From an uncultured Clostridia bacterium (GTDB taxonomy: Bacteria; Bacillota; Clostridia; Lutisporales; Lutisporaceae), in contig CALJSV010000017.1 of assembly GCA_937976095.1 (NCBI GenBank), forward strand, positions 1 through 45,414: a stretch of 45,414 bases of DNA, in the 5' to 3' direction. Below are positions 41,675 through 45,414 of the stretch, piece after piece. The position numbers and the translations under genes were made by a program. The notes under the pieces were generated by a model that was not told where the DNA came from, made no database searches, and was given only the letters and a program-made list of their open reading frames with translations. The first letter of the stretch is position 1; every line of letters begins with the position of its first letter.

Positions 41675-41747
41675 TATAACGCAAGGAACGGGAACCTTTC
41701 AGATAAAATATAGTCTAAGTGCTAAAACTTGGATTATTAAAGTTATA
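41675..41747 (+). other. Possible three-stem structured RNA segment
   Basis: TATAAC (41675-41680) can pair with GTTATA (41742-41747). Inside, AAGG/CCTT closes an 8-base loop, and TAGTCTAAGT (41711-41720) pairs with ACTTGGATTA (41727-41736) using G-U pairs. It matches no riboswitch I know, and the pairing could be chance in AT-rich DNA. Confidence 0.3.
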
Positions 41748-41777
41748 TTACAAATGAACAAATTCCCATGGAAATTG

Positions 41778-41786
41778 TGGTATAAT
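41778..41786 (+). promoter_or_regulatory. Extended -10 promoter element for the IPT/TIG gene
   Basis: TGGTATAAT is an extended -10 box. No good -35 hexamer stands at the right distance (ACAAAT at 41758). It would give a leader of about 180 bases. Confidence 0.45.
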
Positions 41787-41877
41787 TTTAAAAAATAACT
41801 CGAAATACATAACAAAAAACCAAAAAAATGACGATATAAGAATTAAACTGTGCATAACTGCCAACAGTTCTAACCCA

Positions 41878-41945
41878 GCTACTAGCGACCAGAGACTAGC
41901 GACTAAAAGCGCCCAGCGCCAAGAACTGAGCGAAGCTCATACATA
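41878..41945. repeat. 7-base repeats and small GAA-loop hairpin before the IPT/TIG gene
   Basis: The units AGCGACC, AGAGACT, AGCGACT are followed by GAGC-GAA-GCTC (about 41930-41940), the same kind of GAA-loop hairpin as at 11131. The GGAGG of the IPT/TIG gene comes 20 bases later. Confidence 0.7.
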
Positions 41946-41972
41946 TACCCATACTAAACGGAGGTTTTTTAT

Positions 41973-44900
41973 ATGAAAAAGAAAGCTGCAAAAATCAAAA
42001 AAATGCTCTCAGCTATAATTGTTATGACAATGATTTTTTCAATTTTTTCGGGATTGATTGTAGTACATGCAGCACCGGGAGTTACAAGTATAAAGTATGA
42101 GAGAGTCAGAGAGAACACTGTTTTTGGTCCAACTGAGAAAAACAGTCTTGTAATATACGGAAACGGCTTTAAGCAGCCCAAGGTCAAAGGCGGTATGGTA
42201 TCAGAAATACCACTGCCTATAAACACCGCGCTGTCCAATGAGGACGTAATAGTAATAGACAATCAGGAAGCCCTTGACAAGATAAAGGGTATTCCAAACG
42301 TAATTGTAGTACAGAATGAGGGTACCACAGATATTACGGGAGGCGGTATATCCTTTGACTTAACAAGCATACCTACTGTAAGCAGTACATCCTCAGGCAA
42401 GGTCTATGTAAATGACCCGTTGGTGGTATCAGGCCTTGGCTTTAATTCCCTGTCCCTTATTAATGACACCATAGCGATTTCAGGAACCCAATATGCTTTG
42501 AACGCAGCAGGAGTGACCATAGAAAACGACAGCTCAATAAGGATTCAAAATGTAAGAGCACCCATAAGCACGGGGCTTAGCAATGTAGTAATCACCCGTA
42601 AGCTTGGGGGAGATCCAAGATACCAGATTATATCAACTCTTAAAAACAGCATAACAGTAGTCAGCAAAATAACTGACATAGAGATAGAGCGTGTAGACCC
42701 AAACAGCGGACCCAAAAACAGAAGCAATACCATAAGCATTTTTGGAAAGCCGGGCAAATCAAACTTCAATAACGGTATGAGAATATTTGTAGAGCAGCCT
42801 ATGACTACAACTGTTGAAGCAACAAACAGAGGAACTATCGTAGATGCCTCAGGAAACGTAATAGGACTGAGGGTTGAGCTTCCTGCAAGAGCAATTGCGG
42901 GCTCTGTCAATCTTTTGCTTACCACGCCGGACAGAGGAAGCGAATTCCTAATAACCAGCGCCTTTACCTATTTGGATCTTGGGAATAACCTTTCCATAGA
43001 TGAGCCTGATGGGATATCGCCGGCTTTCAAAAAAGAAACAGAGTACAAGCCTATAACCATAAAGGGACGTAATATAGGTTATTTCTACAGCGGAGCCTAT
43101 GATAAATTGAGTGGATTAGCTACTCCTACTGATACACTAATAAAATACAACAGCTATCTCAGCTTCAATGATCCGGGAGCATATAAGGTAAAGTACACGG
43201 GTATATACAATGGAAGCATACCTGTAACGATACTGAGGGAGATAAAGGTATTTATCGACCAGCCTGCTGAGATACTCAATTCTCCTGAGGTAGTATTTAC
43301 TAGAGATAAGGACACCATAACTGTACTTCCTAAGGACGTAACAACAAACGAAGACAAGCGTGTAAACGTAATTATACAGACCACCACAACTGTTTTTGAT
43401 GAAACAAATCCTTTGAACCTTACAATTTACTACACAAGAAACGAAGAATATAGAGTAGTCAATGGCTTTACCTATATACCAAATGAGCTTGCGCCTAAGA
43501 TTACCTCAGTGACTCCTGAATTTGGACCAAATGACAGAGAAATATACATGACTGTATTCGGCACTCAATTCCAGGTGCTTGAAGACGGCTCGCTGCCAAG
43601 TGTAAAGGTAGGAGGAAGAACCTATACGGATGTAAAGGTATACGACGATAGAAACAGATTGGTAGACGGTAGGATTGTAGGTCTGGGTACAAAGATAAAG
43701 CTTAAGATGACTCCGCCAACACCTGTTGAGCCGGGGCTTGCAGGAGCTGTGGACGTAGTAGTTGTAAACCCTAGCGGCGGACAAGCTACACTTGCCAATG
43801 GCTTTGAGTTCAGAAACCCAAACCCTATAGTAAGACCTGCAGAAAAGATGCCTACGATGACAGAGATAAAGCTTCCTCTGGCAGATTTAAGAGGAGGTAA
43901 GATCAGTGGAGAAAAGGTAAGGATTACCGGTGCGAACCTTGATACCTCTGCGGATACAAAGCACAGAATAGTAGTAACAATAGACGGTGAAAAGGCAGAG
44001 ATAGAGGGAAGAGTCAGCTCCGATGGAAAAACAGTAACCATCATTCCTCCTCCTGGTACTGTTCCTGGAAAGACAAAGCTCCAGATTTTTAATGAGGACG
44101 GTTCCATGGCCAGCGAGGACTTTGAATATCGACTAATAACCTCGGCACCCAAAATAATCAAGATAATTCCGGACAGTGGCGGTAAGGGCACTAAGCTTGT
44201 CATAAAGGGAGAGGACTTCCTGCTTCCTGACCCGACTGTTCCGCCGGATGACCCAAGAAGAAAGGGAACTGTGGTGCTTTTTAACGGCATAGAGCTAAAC
44301 GCCTACAACTATCTTCCGGTAGGTACTGTGACGGAGACAGGCGGAAGCATATACTACAGCGGAAGCTATGATCCTGACGGAGCTGGCCCGCTGCCTGCAT
44401 ATACAGTAACAGGACAAATGGGTCAGGTACAAGATATAACCACAATATACGTAGATGTTCCTGATAGACTTTATTCCTACTTAGCCGGAGATGCGCCTTA
44501 TCTCAGCCATACTGATCTTCCTCTGGGGAATATCAAGGTTGAGGTGCTGAATCCAGATGGAGCAAAGTCAAAGGAAAACATAATATTTAAGTTTTTAAAC
44601 CCTGCTACCTTCCCGACTATAGACAACGTTGACGGCATAGTGCCGGACAGCGGCTCTATAAACGGAGGCACCATAGTTACAATAAGAGGTACAAATTTTA
44701 AGCAAAATAACCTAAAGGTTTACTTTGGCTCAGAGCAATCCAAAAATATACAGTTTGTAAATTCAACAGAGATAAGAGCCTTGGTGCCGGTATATCCATA
44801 TGCACTGCCTCCAAACTCCAGTCAGCTTCCTGTGCCGGTAATGGTAATGAACTATGATGGAGGAGCGGCAGTTAAGAACAACGGCTTTACCTACAGAATA

Positions 44901-45414
44901 CCCGGAAGTAATCCAGTGATAGAATCACTGTCGCCCAACAAGGGAAGCTCTGCAGGAAACGAAGAAGTAGTAATAAGAGGTACGGACTTTAGAAGGCAGG
45001 GAGACAACTCAGGCCTTCCAAAGGTGTATTTCAATGGCAGAGAAGCTAAGGTTACCTGGTATGGCAACAGCAACATAAGTGAAATACTAACGGTAATAAC
45101 TCCGCCAAGTACAGTTGACGGACCTGTGGATGTAGTTATAGTAAACCATGATTCAGGCTCCTTTACCTTTAAAAGCTACACATATCAGAAATCAGCACCG
45201 ACGATAACCAGTATAACACCTGATAAAATCAACAAAAACGGAAATGTAAAGCTTCAGATAAATGGTACTAACTTCAAAAAGGCTGACTTTACAAGCCTGA
45301 CCAGCAATCCAACGGCTCAGGTGAACAGACATACAAATTCACCTGAGCCTGCCAGCAGTGTTATAGATACACTGGTAGCCTATGGGGACAACACCACAGG
45401 TGACAAAAAGGTTA
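41973..45414 (+). CDS. Large secreted IPT/TIG-repeat protein (3' end outside the window)
   Basis: At least 1,147 residues, open to the last base. The N-terminus is a basic signal peptide (KKMLSAIIVMTMIFSIFSGL, cleavage likely after HAA near residue 33). Five IPT/TIG immunoglobulin-like domains are visible, with the PxITSxxPxxG...xxIxGTxF pattern starting near residues 508 (PKITSVTPEFGP), 724 (PKIIKIIPDSGGKG), 879 (PTIDNVDGIVPDSGSINGG), 980 (PVIESLSPNKGSSAGNEEV) and 1074 (PTITSITPDKINKNG). The region before residue 500 contains more divergent beta repeats. Such proteins are usually cell-surface or adhesive. No cell-wall anchor is seen because the C-terminus lies outside. ATG 41973 follows GGAGG. 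The many minus-strand open frames opposite it are shadows of its codon bias. Confidence 0.88.
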   Translation, partial: MKKKAAKIKKMLSAIIVMTMIFSIFSGLIVVHAAPGVTSIKYERVRENTVFGPTEKNSLVIYGNGFKQPKVKGGMVSEIPLPINTALSNEDVIVIDNQEALDKIKGIPNVIVVQNEGTTDITGGGISFDLTSIPTVSSTSSGKVYVNDPLVVSGLGFNSLSLINDTIAISGTQYALNAAGVTIENDSSIRIQNVRAPISTGLSNVVITRKLGGDPRYQIISTLKNSITVVSKITDIEIERVDPNSGPKNRSNTISIFGKPGKSNFNNGMRIFVEQPMTTTVEATNRGTIVDASGNVIGLRVELPARAIAGSVNLLLTTPDRGSEFLITSAFTYLDLGNNLSIDEPDGISPAFKKETEYKPITIKGRNIGYFYSGAYDKLSGLATPTDTLIKYNSYLSFNDPGAYKVKYTGIYNGSIPVTILREIKVFIDQPAEILNSPEVVFTRDKDTITVLPKDVTTNEDKRVNVIIQTTTTVFDETNPLNLTIYYTRNEEYRVVNGFTYIPNELAPKITSVTPEFGPNDREIYMTVFGTQFQVLEDGSLPSVKVGGRTYTDVKVYDDRNRLVDGRIVGLGTKIKLKMTPPTPVEPGLAGAVDVVVVNPSGGQATLANGFEFRNPNPIVRPAEKMPTMTEIKLPLADLRGGKISGEKVRITGANLDTSADTKHRIVVTIDGEKAEIEGRVSSDGKTVTIIPPPGTVPGKTKLQIFNEDGSMASEDFEYRLITSAPKIIKIIPDSGGKGTKLVIKGEDFLLPDPTVPPDDPRRKGTVVLFNGIELNAYNYLPVGTVTETGGSIYYSGSYDPDGAGPLPAYTVTGQMGQVQDITTIYVDVPDRLYSYLAGDAPYLSHTDLPLGNIKVEVLNPDGAKSKENIIFKFLNPATFPTIDNVDGIVPDSGSINGGTIVTIRGTNFKQNNLKVYFGSEQSKNIQFVNSTEIRALVPVYPYALPPNSSQLPVPVMVMNYDGGAAVKNNGFTYRIPGSNPVIESLSPNKGSSAGNEEVVIRGTDFRRQGDNSGLPKVYFNGREAKVTWYGNSNISEILTVITPPSTVDGPVDVVIVNHDSGSFTFKSYTYQKSAPTITSITPDKINKNGNVKLQINGTNFKKADFTSLTSNPTAQVNRHTNSPEPASSVIDTLVAYGDNTTGDKKV

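Larger units (their letters stand above)
41466..41972. other. Long AT-rich intergenic region upstream of the IPT/TIG gene
   Basis: No ORF of note on either strand. It holds a possible structured segment at 41675-41747, an extended -10 at 41778-41786, and a 7-base repeat block at 41878-41905. Otherwise it is AT-rich with no recognised element. It probably contains the control region of the large secreted protein. Confidence 0.6.

Noticed and set aside
41675-41747. Cyclic di-GMP riboswitch upstream of the surface protein
   Set aside because: The core motifs of the type I and II classes are not present; only generic pairing is seen.
41969-45076. Several minus-strand open frames opposite the IPT/TIG gene
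   Set aside because: They have no ribosome binding sites or recognisable products and mirror the codon bias of the plus-strand gene, which has a signal peptide and repeat domains.

Overview
The window reads as chromosomal DNA of an anaerobic, endospore-forming member of class Clostridia that lives on amino acids and probably nucleobases. The signs are AGA/AGG and ATA codons everywhere, strong AGGAGG ribosome binding sites, frequent TTG/GTG starts, a germination and sporulation gene block, a lysine-fermentation operon with a B12-dependent aminomutase, and factors linked to molybdenum hydroxylases. The genus cannot be fixed from the sequence alone. No rRNA, tRNA, transposase, phage gene or CRISPR array was seen.

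Layout. (1) 260-4406: a uracil-type NCS2 permease, an unusual chemoreceptor with a C-terminal sensor-like domain, and a molybdopterin-binding-domain protein with a Cys cluster. (2) 4536-14331: a co-directional cluster of yqeB, a PucR regulator, the three components of an oxamate-transcarbamylase-like complex (DUF2877/AllH, FdrA/AllF, DUF1116/AllG), a class III CoA-transferase, a cyclase-family metallohydrolase and a nitrilase-family amidohydrolase. FdrA is split: its C-terminal segment is a separate 59-residue ORF. This cluster is the best candidate for an undescribed catabolic pathway, perhaps opening a cyclic ureide or purine product and recovering its carbamoyl group. (3) 14468-25921: spore and housekeeping genes (sipL-like, ispE, GntR regulator, MobA-like nucleotidyltransferase, small membrane protein, gerA-type receptor operon, spoIIR, sleB, ypeB, a small acid-soluble spore protein). 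(4) 26134-30718: ddl, an MBL-fold hydrolase, a PP-loop tRNA-thiolation-like protein, cheV and a DUF1934 protein. (5) 30863-39927: a RocR-like sigma-54 activator followed by a textbook -24/-12 promoter and the lysine-fermentation genes kdd, kamA, kamB, kamC, kamD, kamE. (6) 39971-45414: a membrane protein with a PKD domain on the minus strand, a 790-base gap holding a probable small RNA, and the start of a very large secreted IPT/TIG-repeat protein that runs off the window.

A second theme is the intergenic DNA. At least eight gaps carry degenerate tandem repeats with a strict 7-base period, several folding into long hairpins. They lie mainly inside the two catabolic operons and next to ddl, and no feature type I know explains them.
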